The position numbers and the translations under genes are program-made. From positions 46,287,285-46,351,284 of the forward strand of contig NC_079209.1 of assembly GCF_026745355.1 (NCBI RefSeq): a stretch of DNA of 64,000 bases, written 5' to 3'. This stretch comes from Beta vulgaris subsp. vulgaris. Taxonomy: Eukaryota > Streptophyta > Magnoliopsida > Caryophyllales > Amaranthaceae. The notes beneath the pieces are model-generated. The model made no database searches. It had not been told where the DNA came from and was given only the letters and a program-made list of their open reading frames with translations. Below, one piece after another: positions 10,942 to 23,110 of the stretch (positions within the stretch are counted from its first letter, which is position 1; each line of letters begins with the position of its first letter).

Positions 10942-13226
10942 CTAAAGAGAAGGGATTGATTCTGCACGTATAAACTGCTTAAGGATCGACTTTTCTTCAT
11001 CAATCCTCCTCTTCTCATCTCTATCCCTGGGTTTGACCTTTCTCTTCTCTTCCAGTATCCACTCGAAAAGTTCACGTTGCTGATCTTCAGGGATTCGCTC
11101 ACGCACCTTCACAAGCTCAGCAATGGGGGTTGTTGGTGCAATTTCTGGCTCCTCCAATAGTGTGGTTTCTGGTTCACTTGTAATAACGGGAAGTGGAGCT
11201 TCTACATGTTTTTCACTTTTCGAACCTCCATCTTTCACTTTTGCCATTGTGAAAATATAAGCTGCATTTTTGTTCGTAATTTTTCATCAATAACTAACAA
11301 ATAAATACATAATGAACATTATTTAATATTTATAGAGTTAAAACATACTTGTAGTTCCGCAGAGATCATAAGAACATCACAAAGGCAATGAGGGCCAAAA
11401 AGTGCCAAAGATAAAATCCTTTCAGAGATTGAACACAAATGAAATTCTCTGATCTTCAATGTCAACGACTGTGTTCAAAGTTTAGAGTTTAACAGCTTGT
11501 TTTGACAATGACGTATGACCGATCAATAGTCTAATTTTAATTGTATCATTCAAACCCATGTTAAAATAGAACATAAACATGAACCTGCTGTATGACTTCG
11601 ATTGGAAGGAAGATCTGTGAAGGAACTAGTAGAGGCTACTAAAAGAACCGTCACTATTAGATTGTTTTGTCAAATGGTGATAAGTTTCACAGTGCCATGC
11701 ATTAGAGTGTCTATGAGTCAACCACGAGTGCTTGGTTTAGATTGAAGAGACTGACCAACTCATTTCAGTTTAAACTACTTGGATTATAGATTAGAATAAC
11801 ATTTGCATGTTTGGATCGATAAAGATCTTGAAAGCACGAACTGAATGGATGGAAAAAGAAGAAACATCGTGACAAGACAGGTACGATACTCTTCCAACAT
11901 GGCACATCAGCGCTAATCAGTTGAATATTCTAACAATGGGTAAACACTAAGACAAACACTTCTATAAGTGCATTAAGCAGAATGAACATTAGATGACACT
12001 TGCCAATCAGATGTTAAAACCTAGTCATAGCAGATCATCAAACTACCACATTCAATGTGATTATTCAACTCCAGGAACTTCACAGCTAAGCAAGCACATA
12101 AAGTTTTTTAGTGAAAGGAATCAAACAAATGTGTCTCCCCTGGAAAAATGCTTTTTATAGGGAATATCAATTCCCGTCCAACCAAATGGAGCCGTAGTCA
12201 ACAGCTTAAGTTAAAAAGCTACACATATCCGGAAATGCCACAGCTACAAGCAACACATTTCCTCGCACGTTCAAATTGATAAGTAAATCTTCCAGGATGC
12301 ATGCCAAGTAAGAATCATTAATCAAATGTTTACATCCTCGCATTCCCCTATTCCCCATATAAGGCAATTCACCCAATTGAACCAAGATATGATGTGCCTT
12401 AACATTGAGGCTTCTTACTTTCACCTCAGGAGCTTATTGTTCCCTATTTGAACTTACCAGCCCTTATCCAAACTTATTTTAGTGGTAAATTGAAGTTGGG
12501 CAGCCCTTGTTTATGCTTATTGCCACTCGATCGAATTCATCTAAACTCATTCTGTATCTGATCTTCTTTCCCTAAAACTTGGTTTTTTAAGTTAACAGAA
12601 CAAACCCTTAATTAAACACGACGCTTAAACTTCTGACAAAGAGCAACTATATTGATGATCATTAAGCCCTCACAATAAACTTAACAAGTGAATAATACTC
12701 GTCTTTTTGCAAATCTCAATAACTCTACATTCTAGAATACTATCGAATTAGACAACATCAGATTTATTGCCTATATAACTCATATGACTAAGAATTACCA
12801 TCTAGAAATGAGCCATTTGATCCAACAATCAAATTAAGCTTAATTTACCTCTCAACCTACTCAATCCAGAACCCTAATTAAAGAAACAACTCTTTCCATC
12901 ACTTCTCATATACTCTCCAATGCGATGAATTTGCTCAAGAAGTCAAGTATTTTATTTTTTGTCAAATATTACAGAAAAATAGCAAAGCCGCAACAAAAAT
13001 CAACACATTTAAATCATGAAGTCGGTAAAATATAATTGAAACTGCAATAATTGGAAGATACAACCAGAATAAGCACTGCTAAAATCGCAAAATTAGCAAC
13101 TAAAGAATTGAAACAGGAAGGTGCTAAACTGCAATTAGGAGAGAGAAAGTAGTGACCTCCGAGACCAAAGTTGGCAACCATGAAAGCTCTCCAAGCGAAT
13201 TTGTAGCGTTGTAAACGGGAATCCAT
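10942..13226 (-). CDS. Small single-pass membrane protein, two exons (129 aa)
   Basis: Exon 1 is 13226-13157 (70 nt, 23 codons plus one base), followed by a GT donor. Exon 2 is 11261-10942, preceded by an AG acceptor (tgcag). The join completes a GCT codon and gives the in-frame sequence FGLGAYIFTMAKVKDGG. The protein starts MDSRLQRYKFAWRAFM. Residues about 11-30 are hydrophobic and likely membrane-spanning. The rest is charged: an acidic Pro/Glu linker, then a basic helix-like C-terminus (FEWILEEKRKVKPRDRDEKR, ending FIRAESIPSL). An ATG at 11247 could give a 101-aa form, but the joined frame is more natural. I do not know its function. Mitochondrial or ER membrane location is only a guess. 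Confidence 0.75.
11262..13156 (-). other. Intron of the membrane-protein gene (1.9 kb)
   Basis: Bounded by GT (13156-13155) and AG (11263-11262) on the minus strand. AT-rich and without coding signals. A small transposon may lie around 12135-12600 but no inverted ends were found. Confidence 0.65.
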
Positions 13227-13420
13227 GGATGAGAAGAATCGAAGCTCTCGTATGTCTGTTTGTGTGCGCTTTTTCTCTCTCTCGCTTATTTTCGCTTGAC
13301 GTTTTTTTGGGTAGTGCGAACGAACACTTTTTGCCAGAAGGTTGTGAAAAATAATAGGGTGTACCCGGTACCGTGTACGTTTGTTGAAAGAGTTTGAAAA
13401 TCTCGCTCCCGTTTTACAGG
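13227..13420 (-). promoter_or_regulatory. 5' leader and proximal promoter of the membrane-protein gene
   Basis: On the minus strand a GA-rich leader (gcgagagagagaaaaagcgc) precedes the ATG by about 40-60 bases, common for plant housekeeping genes. No clear TATA box was found. Confidence 0.35.
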
Positions 13421-13542
13421 GTGTTTTTTGCGTTTTCTTTTTTCGTAGTCAACAAGTTTAGTTTTATATTTTTTTCTTTTGGAACAAGTTTAGTTTAGTT
13501 TTTTTTGGAGGAGAGATTCTATTGATTGAAGGATAAATAGTA

Positions 13543-13800
13543 CTCCCTCCGTTTTTTTTATAGATGTAACATATTGACTTTGGGCACTATTCATCCAATA
13601 CACTTTGACCACTAATTGTTATTTATACATAAGAAAAAATATAGTCATGTGTGATCTTGTTTGATTCGTCACGGTATACACTTTCCAAATTTTTTTTTTT
13701 ATAATTTTCACTTTTATATAATTGGAGATATTATCGGTCAAAGTTGTGCCTCGACAAATGTGAAAAGTCCAATGTTACATCTAAAAAAAAACGGAGGGAG
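13543..13800. mobile_element. Stowaway-like MITE (258 bp)
   Basis: Termini ctccctccgttttttttata and inverse aaaaaaaaacggagggag are flanked by TA on both sides (13541-13542, 13801-13802). This is the Tc1/mariner-type signature. The interior arms are also complementary (gatgtaacat / atgttacatc). No coding capacity. Confidence 0.9.
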
Positions 13801-13815
13801 TATCTACGATAGGTA

Positions 13816-14073
13816 CTCCCTCCGTTTCATTTTAATCTACACACTGACACTTTTTACGTATGCCAATGTAAAACTTTGAGAACATATATCTTTAGTTTGT
13901 ATTTGTAAAAATTATAAAAAGTACATATTAATAAAATACATACTAATACGAATCTAACAAGATCCCACATGACTATGTTTTTATTCACATATAAATCACA
14001 AACGAGGGTCAAAGTGCAATTTGTGAATAGTGTAAAATGTCAAAGTGTGTAGATCAATATGAAACGGATGGAG
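13816..14073. mobile_element. Stowaway-like MITE (258 bp), second copy next to the first
   Basis: Termini ctccctccgtttcattttaa and inverse atgaaacggatggag are flanked by TA (13814-13815, 14074-14075). Only 15 bases separate it from the previous MITE. Same length, different inner sequence, so a separate subfamily. The internal pair gatctac/gtagatc supports the fold-back. Confidence 0.88.
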
Positions 14074-14321
14074 TATTACATAAAAACAAAATGTAATGAA
14101 ACAAGATCAAATTAAAATAGTTGTTTGTGAAACTACAAGTTCCCCCCTTTTTCTGTTGATTTCTTCTATATCATCCGTAAGGATATTTTAGGCTGGCCCC
14201 CAGATTAGGGGCTTGTCCTAGTTTTCTTTATGTATAAAAAAACAATGAATCAGATCGAGCAAAGTAGCGCAGACCCCTTGTATTTGTTGAATCTTGCAGC
14301 TATTAATGGAACCGTATATCA

Positions 14322-15392
14322 TTTTGACATAGTTTGAAGAAGAACGTTTGCGATCTAACAATATTGACCACATTTAAACTTACAATATTATCATGTTGAT
14401 TATTTTAAAATTTAACCAATGACAATAATTTCTCATATCGACAAACAAACAAGACTCACAACTCACATAGGGTAGGAGACCTCTACAATAGAGACAAAAA
14501 TCCTCATAGCATGGCTTGACAAAGTTCTTATTAAGAGATACTAGTTTATTCAACAAAACAAGAAAATAAACTAATAACTAAAAAATAAGAGGGGCTAAGG
14601 AGTTTGTCATGGATGAGAACATCCATGATGGCCCTTCACAAATGCAAAGGGGAGAAAAGGAGAAGAGAGTGCGGCGAGAATAAATAGGGAAGACTAGGTT
14701 TTTCCCTAGCTTCATTTTTTAACAGAGTTTGGTTATGAAAGCCTTGATGATGCGCTTTATGAAAACTTTTCAAAACAAATTTGGCTATGATAGGATTCGA
14801 ATCTACAACTTTATAAAGAAAATATCAATTTGACATAGTTTGGAGAAGAACGAACATTTGTAATCTAACAATTACACCGCATCTAAGGTTCTAACATTAT
14901 CATGTTGATAGTTTTGAACTTTAACCAATAACAACAATATCTCATGCCGACAAACAAACAAACAAGACTCACAACTCCCATAGGGTAGAAGGAGACCTCT
15001 ATAATATATATAGAGACAAAAATCCTCATAGTAAGGCTCGAGAAAATCTTATAAAGAGATACTAATTTATTCAACAAAACACGAAAATAAAACTAAGAAC
15101 TGAAAACAAGAGGGACCAAGGAGTTTACCATGGATGAGAAGATTCATGCCAACCCTTCACAAATGTAGGGGGGAGAAGAGGGGGCAACGAGAATGAATAG
15201 GAAATATTAGGGTTTTTCCCTAGCTTTATTTTTTAACAAGAAGCTTGGTTATGAAAGCCTTGATGATGCCCTATATGAAAAAAATGGTGATGATTTTCCA
15301 CATGAGTTATGATGACATGGATGTCATACTTATAAAAACAAATTTGGTTATGATAGGATTCAAACCTATAACTTCATAAATAAAATATCAAC
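14322..15392. repeat. Tandem duplication of a 0.5-kb unit
   Basis: Unit 1 (about 14322-14830) and unit 2 (about 14831-15392) share long matches in the same order: gacatagtttg.agaagaacg, caaacaaacaagactcacaa, gagacaaaaatcctcatag, aggttttt(c)cctagctt and tatgataggattc.aa.ct. By eye identity is around 80 percent, with a 60-bp insertion in unit 2 (near 15280-15335). Neither unit codes for anything recognisable. Confidence 0.7.
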
Positions 15393-16374
15393 GGTTTTTT
15401 CACCATATATTCCTGCCTAATTTTTCTATTCATCATAAGCCCCAACTTTTTTCAGAACTCACCATATACCAATGAGTTTATAAAAAATATATTAAAATAC
15501 CCTTAATGACTAACGACAGTTAACTCCGTTAGTCATTAACCCTAATTAACCCTAAAAAATACTAAGTAAACCACATTAACCCCAAAAATCCTAAGTAAAC
15601 ACAATTAATCCTGATTCTCTCTCCCTAACCCACCAAAATTCAACCACCACCATCACCTGACCCCCCACCCCCAGTCCCCTCCCCTGCAGCCCCGCCTCCC
15701 CCTAGCCCCGGCTCCCCTACCCCGTAGCCCAGCAGCCCCCCTCTCCCGACCATGAAGGCAATTAGTCCTTATCAAATGCCTGCTACGAAACCTTTCAAAG
15801 TAAAGGGTTCAGCTCATGCAGGTGCGATTTCGCGATGTCGGACCTCGCTATAGCCAACCGACTTTGCTGAGTCGACCCAATGTTGAGCAGAGTGAGGAGG
15901 CGGGGTTGTTATGGTGGTTGTTGTTGATTTCGGGAGAGGATGAGGGGGCTGCGGGGGAGGGTGTGTTATGTAAAGATCGGGGGCTACGTGGGGGCTACGA
16001 GGGAGGGGGCTGGTGGGGTTGGTTTTGGGGGGGCACTGGTGGGGATTAGGTTGGAAGGGCTGGTGGGGCAGGGGTTGGGGGATGGTGGGGCGGGGGTTGG
16101 GGGCTAGGGTGGGGGTCAGGTGGTTGTAGTTTAATGTTGGTGGGTTAGGAAGAGAGAGAGTCAGGGTTAATTAGAGAATTAGGGTTCATTGGGGTTACTT
16201 AGGATTTTTTAGTGTTAATTAGGGCTAATGACTAACAGATTTAACTGCCATTAATTATTAAGGGCCTTCTAATGTATTTTCATGAAAGTCAGGGGTATAT
16301 GGTGAATTCTGAAAAAAGTTGGAATATCTAGTGAATAAAAATATTTATAAAGAGCTATTTGGTAAAAAAAAACC
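15393..16374. mobile_element. Fold-back Mutator-type element
   Basis: The left end ggttttttcaccatatattcc and the right end ggtaaaaaaaaacc are inverse. They are flanked by aaaatatcaac (15382-15392) and agaatatcaat (16375-16385), an imperfect 9-11 bp duplication. Inverted blocks run deep into the element: gactaacgacagttaactcc against ctaatgactaacagatttaactgcc, and a C-rich left centre against a G-rich right centre. The open frame at 15816-16049 is a by-product of the G-rich strand. Confidence 0.72.
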
Positions 16375-16385
16375 AGAATATCAAT

Positions 16386-17395
16386 GTCTAACTAACGAGC
16401 CAACATATCGATGTGTTTATTTAATCCTATTAATAAGTGATTAATGAATACATCACAAAATCTTACATTGCAAAATAAAGGATAATAAGAGATAATTTAA
16501 ATCAAAATTAAATTTTCTTTTTGCAATACAACACATAAATTGTGATGTGTGTGTCACCCTGTTTTTCTCAAAATGCATATAGTAAATGGTGTCATGTCAT
16601 CATTTTGTTATATGATATTTATTTGAAACTCTTATATCACTCATATAATTAAAAATATGTTTTATCATCATTTTTACTCATATAATTAAGAATATGTTTT
16701 ATCATCATTTTGTGATATGACATTTCTTTGTAAACTTTTATGTTACTCATAAAATTAAGAATATTTTTTTGTAAGAGGTTTTGAACTCTTAACTTCCCAA
16801 TATGCAAGTATTATCAAAGCACCAAACTACAACTTTTATCAGTGATAAAATATATCAATTGTCAACCCCAAAGAATAGAAGAAATATCTTTGCCTTATCA
16901 AATAACTCGGCGCATCCGAGCCTAACCACTAGTCTGATATAAAATGTTGAATCTCTATATTTTACTATAATTGAGCTCTGTTACCCTATTGCTCCTTTAG
17001 CTCTCTCGCCTTCATCTTATATGGTGCATCATTCCTACTTCATGTTAATTGCTAGGTTACAACTTTGTAACTTCTTGTCTCCGACTTTAACTATCTTCAT
17101 TTTTTTTCATAACACTTTCTCGTTCTTATCTTTTGTGAATAGCTCGTTATACCTTAGTGTGACCAATACCACTAGAGGCGATGTCCTCAGACTAGAGATT
17201 TGGAAAAGCATGCGTGATTTCTATTTGTACAAGAAACTAAAGATGATTTCTTCAGGAAAAAAATAAAGACGATGAGACATTATTATTAGGGGGTTTACAC
17301 AATCTAACGTGGGCCTAAATTTTAACTTGAATCCAACCATGTTGGGTTTAAAAGTAGACCGAACTAATTGACTAAGGTCTATTTGATAGTCCAAG
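16386..17395. other. No gene recognised; short local repeats
   Basis: A block of about 65-70 bp (tcatataattaa.aatatgttttatcatcattt) is repeated imperfectly two to three times at 16605-16760. No coding evidence. Confidence 0.4.
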
Positions 17396-17742
17396 AAAAG
17401 TCCTTGTTTTTTTTTTTTTTTTGGAAAGTAAGTAATATTAAAGCCCAACACAAACAAAAACATCCTAAGATTGCAAAGCAATCAAACCAAACTATCTGGA
17501 CATGCCCATAATTACAATCTTTCAATCCATTCTCTATCTCTATTCGTAACTTTAGAGCTTAAGATTTGCAGACTCCTATTCTTTACAGTAAACTTAATCT
17601 CCTGTACAGTTTTTTCTACCCTTTTCACTGAAGACTCCCAATATGCTATGTTCCTAATCCTCTATATGTGGTAAACTGTTGCAGCAATTGTGGCTATAAC
17701 CATATTCCTTTGAATCTTCATACCTTTGTATTTACCTCTTAC

Positions 17743-20700
17743 CTAACGACAGAGTTGACTTAAACTTCTGTTACACCGAGTAATACCCAGCCATCCCATA
17801 ACCCTGTCAATGCATTGCTTACTATAGGTGCAATTGAACATAAGGTGATCAATAGACTCAGTACCTTGCCCACATATTGTGCATAGATCATCATTGCAAA
17901 TGTGCATCATTAGCAGCCTATATTTTGTTTTGAGCCTATTCTGAACAGCAAGCCATAGAATCATTCTATGCTTGGGTTGGGAAAATCTATTCCAAACCAT
18001 CCTGCTCCATTGAACTTTCACTTCATCCCTCCTAAGCTCCTTGTAATATTTCTTGATGCTAAAAGCAGCATCTGTCATCCAAGCTGTACTACTCAATTTC
18101 TGAGTGAGATTATTTTTTGCTTCACAGATGTATTTCCAAGCCCAGCTTGCATTGGTGGGTGCCACATAGCTTTCCCAATCAGCTTCCTGAACATAAATTT
18201 CACTCACCCATTTCACCCACAAGTTATCTTTTTTCATAGCAACACTCCAAGCCAGCTTGCTGATTGCCACTAAATTCCACTGATCTGTGTTTCTGAGTCC
18301 AAGCCCCCAGTATCCTCTGTATTACAAAGGTTTGGCCATTTCACTACACCAGGATTTGTATCATTATGAGTCCCACTCCAAAGGAAGCACCTAAAAATAC
18401 TATTGACTTCTTTCAGCACTGCTTTTGGTATTACAAAGATTTGTCCCCAATACACATGGATACTCATCAACACACTATTCACAAGTTGAATCCTAGCTGC
18501 TAGTGAGAGGTGTCTTGTGCTCCATACTCTCACTCTACTAACCATTCTCTCAATCATCAGTTGGCAATCTCCTGCTTTCAGTTTAGTGGTTGCTATTGGT
18601 ACTCCCAGATACCTGAATGGGAGGGTGCCCACCTTAAACCCACTTACATCAGTGACTCGTTGAATTTCATGTGCTTTCATTGCTGCAAAGTACACTTCTG
18701 ATTTGTTCTTATTAACCTCTAGCCCAGAAGCATGAGAAAACATTTCAAACCCTTGCAACAGAGTGTAAATTGACTTGAAATCTCCATTACAGAAAAGGAG
18801 AAGATCATCCGCAACGCATAAATGAGTTAGTTTCATGTTTTAACACCTGGTATGGTACTTAAATCCTTCTTGTTCTCCTACAAACCTCAATACTCTGTCA
18901 AGGTAGTCCATACAAAGTGCAAACAGTAAAGGGGACATTGGGTCCCCCTGCCTTAACCCCCTTTGGGATGCAAAGAACCCTGTAGGTGTCCCATTTACCA
19001 TGATTGAGAACCTTGGAGTAGTCACACAATTCATTATTTGCATAACCATTAGCCTAGGGAAGCCCACCCCCTCAAGCATCTACATACTGCAAGAACTGTC
19101 AATTAACTGTGTCATAAGCCTTCTTAAGATCAAGTTTCATCATGCAGTAAGGCCTATGACCTCTTCTTTTATAAGACTTAACTAAGTCTTGGCACAACAT
19201 CACATTATGAACAATACTCCTCCCTGAAATAAATGCACCTTGGCTAGGAGAAATAATATCAGGTAGCACTCTATTAAGCTTTTCACTCATAAGCTTTGTG
19301 ATACATTTGTATAATACTGAGCAACAGGCAATGGGTCTGTACTCAGATACATTTGCAGGGCATTGCACCTTAAGCACCAGTGTGAGTGTAGTAACATTAA
19401 TCACCCTAAGTAACTGACCAGTTCTAAAATTTCCAGCACAGAATCAGCAACATCATCTCCTATAATCCCCCAGCTATGTTTAAAAAAACAGTTATTCATT
19501 CCATCAGCACCAGGTGCTTTATCATCTGGTATACTAAAAATTACTCTCCTAACATCCTCCTTAGTAAAAGGACAACTCAACATTCTGATATGATTCTCAC
19601 TAAGCTTCTTCCCTTTTCTCAATAAAAGGTCAAAAACAGGTTGTATCTGCTTCTTTTTAGTAAATAGAGCTTTATAAAATTCAAGGAAAGCTTCATTTAC
19701 CTTCTCTTGGGAATTCACCCACTCACCAGCACTGTTGTGAATGGTATGCACTTTATTCCTGCTTCTTCTGGCTCTAATGGCTTGATAGAACACCTTTGTA
19801 TTTTCATCCCCACATTTGAGCCAAGCGATCTTTGCTCTTTGCTGTAGCATAGTATTCAGGTTCTTTTGCGCAAGTCTATGCTTCTCGGTAGCTTCCTTCT
19901 CTCTACTAATGATGATAACATCACTAGGATTGTCATGGAGCTCCTTTTGTATTGCCTCTAACTCTGCTCGAGTCCTTAGCTCATCACTCTCCACATCTCC
20001 AAATCCCTTCTGCTTCAAAGCTCTAAGCTCCTTTTTCACTTCTTTTATTTTCTCCACCACTCTAAACATAGGACTTCCAGCTACATTCAGTCTCCAAGCT
20101 CTCTGCACAGCTTCTAGAGTTGCAGGATAGTTACACCAATAGTCGCAAAATTTGAAAGGCTTCTTTTGCTGAAGATCAGGGTAAATGCTCAACAAGGCTG
20201 GGGCATGGTCAAAGTTCCCTTAAGGGAGGAAAGCAACTTCTGCCAAATCAAATGTTTCCATCCATGAACTATTTGCTAAGACTCTATCAATCCTAGAGTA
20301 AACTCTAGCCAGTCCATCTTGCTTGTTATTTCATGTAAAGTACTGTCTACCAGTCGCTTTTACATCATCAAGCCCACAGTTAGTGAGACAGCTTAACATA
20401 GGTGAAATCTCACCAATTCTCACAACAGCTCCAATCCTATCTTCCACACTTGAAAGAGCATTGAAATCTCCCATCAACACCCAAAGGCCCCTACAGTTAC
20501 TAGCCATCATTCTCAGTCCATTCCATAACTCACCCCTACTAAACTGATCATTGAATCCATACACAAAGGTTACATCTGAAACCACCAACCCCTTGGATAG
20601 GTTTGATCTCACAGTGGATTTATTGGCTATTCATCAATCTAATATTCACTTGAAATGAGCCTGACCACCAACCCACTACTATTTTACCATTTTCATGACA

Positions 20701-20880
20701 AGAATTGTTATGAGTAAAGCACCAACCTGGGCATAAATTAGTGTAAACTTTACCCATTTTTGGTGACTTTACCCTAGTCTCAAGAAGGCTGAATAACTTC
20801 ACATTGTGAGAGAGAACAAACTTTCTCACTTCTTGTTGTTTTACACAGTTATTCAGCCCCCTTATGTTCCATGCTAGTAT
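17743..20880 (-). pseudogene. LINE ORF2 (endonuclease, reverse transcriptase, zf-RVT), broken
   Basis: Pieces in order on the minus strand. The endonuclease starts WNIRGLNN with the catalytic ETRVK (about 20760) and MGDFNA (about 20480); DHAP replaces the usual DHSP (about 20200). The RT has PGADGMNNCFFK, EYRPIACCSVLYK, GAFISGRSI, LDLKKAYDTVNW-type sequence, QGDPMSPLLFA and the catalytic ADD (CVADDLLLF, about 18810). The C-terminal zf-RVT domain (about 18130-17800) has WKYICEAKN, WNRFSQPKHRMILWLA and Cys/His residues CTICG...H..FNC. Several stops and frame changes (for example near 20195-20330, 19400, 19085, 18838 and 18270) inactivate it. Confidence 0.9.
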
Positions 20881-20911
20881 ATTATCTATTAGGTATAGGG
20901 GTGACCATCCC

Positions 20912-22115
20912 CTACCCCTCTACACTCATGATCTCCTTACTCTTCAAGCTGTCCTCACCCCTTATCTTGTCACCTTCTACTGCCTCCTCCACATCATCCC
21001 CACCAACTTCTGCCACATCATCCAATAGAGCAATGAATGGGTTATGAACTGGCACCACGTCAACCTGCACTAGCTGTGGAGCCTTACCTCCCACTTGCTG
21101 GAACCCTTCTTGATCTGTTACAACCTTCTTCTTCTGGACCCAAACTTTCTTCCCAATTCCCTTCCTACAATCTTCTTCATTATGCCCCACACCAGAGCAT
21201 TTTTTACACACCACTGGTCTCCACTCATATTCTATTTTTTGCTCCACCATCTTACCATATTCATTACAAAAAGTTATAGATTCTGGCGGTTGTTGCTTCA
21301 TTGAAACTTCCACCATAACTCTCGCATAACTCAATCGATCTTTAGACTTTGTTGCCATATCCATTTTAACAGCACGCCCAACTAATCCTGCAATTTTAAA
21401 CAAACTCCTTTCCCCCTAATATTTTATTGGCAATCCAGCCATTTTAATCCAGGTTGGCACAAGGTCCACATTAGTTTTCTCCATAGGCATATCAGGGTCC
21501 CAAAGTTTCGTTATACGCGGTTTATTATCAAAAAAATGGTAACCTTTTGTTGTTACCTGTAAACTAGCTTCTACAGTAGTAAATCTAACAAGAAACACTC
21601 CCTTGTTAACCACCGCAATCTTATCTATCCCAAGCTTACCCCAAATCCTCATCCATGACATTTAAAGGAGGATTTGCCCCCAATACATGACAAATTACAG
21701 CTGAAGACTAGTACTCTACTTCTTCTTGTATATCATCATCATCAATAACTACAGTATTAATGATCGGACTATTTACCTGACCTCCCTCAGCCTCATCAGC
21801 CTAGGACATTCGCTTTGCTGGCACTGGGGCAGCATCACCACTCTTCATCACATTAAGCCAATCCGATAATACTACCTTCTCTGTCGATTGCTGGACACTC
21901 GCTGTCATCAATGACACCTGAACAATCTCCTCATTAACCTCCTCATTAATCTCCATTTCCTCAGACACTTCCTTCTCTTTGATCGAACTCGGAATCTTTA
22001 TCGCAACCACCCCAGTCACTTCATCCACTGATTTCATTTTCTTCCCTGGAGAAGAAGACGGGCCAGTTTTCGTCTTCCCCTTCTGGGCACTCTTCTTTGC
22101 ACGCCCTTTTGCCAT
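20912..22115 (-). pseudogene. LINE ORF1 (DUF4283 and zinc-knuckle RNA-binding protein), broken
   Basis: ATG at 22115 opens a Lys-rich N-terminus (MAKGRAKKSAQKGKTK). A stop comes at about 21801. After a frame change the DUF4283 region follows (21661-21416: RIWGKLGIDKIAVVNKGVF, WDPDMPM, VPTWIKMAGLPIKY). Another stop (TGG-to-TAG by family comparison) precedes KIAGLVGRAVKMD and a CCHC knuckle, CKKCSGVGHNEEDC. ORF1 proteins coat LINE RNA. Order and content are as expected for plant L1. Confidence 0.85.
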
Positions 22116-22989
22116 GGCGTCAGCGCCTCATATGCCGTTGCCTATTCTTCCCTGAGAGGGAGGGAAAGAAAAGTTTGCTAAAAAAAGTCCTTGTTTTTGA
22201 GTTATGAGTCTACTGTGTTCTATATTCCAAAATTTCAGATCTAAACTAGATAATCGAATTCTTTTATGTACATGGAAAAAGGCTTAACACCCCCATAAAC
22301 CATTGAAACAAAAAAATTCATTACTTTATCTCATTGTTGATGTGTTATGTTCCTCATCAATTGAGTTTTATGGAAATTATATTTTCTTTTATGTTTAATA
22401 TAAATTGTGGGAATAGAAAATCATAAACTTTTAATACCATACTCCTTTTTTCTTAAGCTAACGAACCCATCAAGACAAAAAAAAATTCTAGTCCAATCCT
22501 TAGTCCAGCAAAATAAAAAAACTATGGATCATTTGATTCGGTCTAACCTATTCAAGTACGGTCTACCATTAGACCTTCGCCCACACCTACAAGCCATATT
22601 AATACCTATCACATTAGTACCCATCTCAAAAAAACTTTGTCTAGCACTCTTATGGCCCATTATGTTTCTCCAACAACGGAAGCTCGCTCGTATGTGTTGC
22701 ATATAATCTTGAAAGTTCTTTCCTTTTTTTCTTTGGTGCAATTCAATTTTGAGAGCTTTTTTTTGTTTGGTGCAATACAATGTTAAAACTAAATTAAGTG
22801 GTTGCATTTTTCTTTATTGCACCTCCCAATATATTTCTCTCGACTCTCAATCTTGTCCTTTTTTTTTCTTAACTTAGAAACTACCCTTAGTAAAACACTT
22901 GAAATACAAGTAGGAGCAGATCCAATGTAGATTCAACCGAATCAACCAGGATCCGCGAAAAAAACTGTGTGAAAAGCTGAAAATACAGG

Positions 22990-23110
22990 TCAAAAATAGT
23001 GTGGCTCAGGGGTAAGTACGTGTGACAATTCTATGTTCTTGCCGTCAGATTCGCGATTCGAATCTAATGAGGTGGAATTTTGGTCCTTTTTCCATTTATA
23101 CTATCCACCC
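22990..23110 (+). mobile_element. tRNA-derived SINE-like fragment
   Basis: gtggctcaggggtaagta (23001) is a good A box and gcgattcgaatctaat (23053) a good B box, about 55 bp apart. No cloverleaf pairing or CCA end supports a real tRNA. No A-tail or target duplication is obvious, so the limits are approximate. Confidence 0.5.

Larger units (their letters stand above)
17412..22182 (-). mobile_element. Full-length L1-clade LINE with 16-bp target duplication
   Basis: aaaagtccttgttttt occurs at 17396-17411 and identically at 22183-22198. On the minus strand the element starts after 22182 with a short leader. It carries ORF1 and ORF2 in order and ends in a poly(A) tail (T run at 17407-17422 on plus). 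Length about 4.77 kb, complete by structure. Stops and frameshifts in both ORFs make it inactive. Confidence 0.92.

Noticed and set aside
15816..16049. 77-codon Gly/Trp-rich ORF
   Set aside because: Product of the G-rich half of a fold-back element.
19816..20130. 104-codon plus-strand ORF
   Set aside because: Antisense to LINE ORF2.
23001..23064. tRNA gene candidate
   Set aside because: Good pol III boxes, but no acceptor or anticodon stem pairing; treated as SINE-like.
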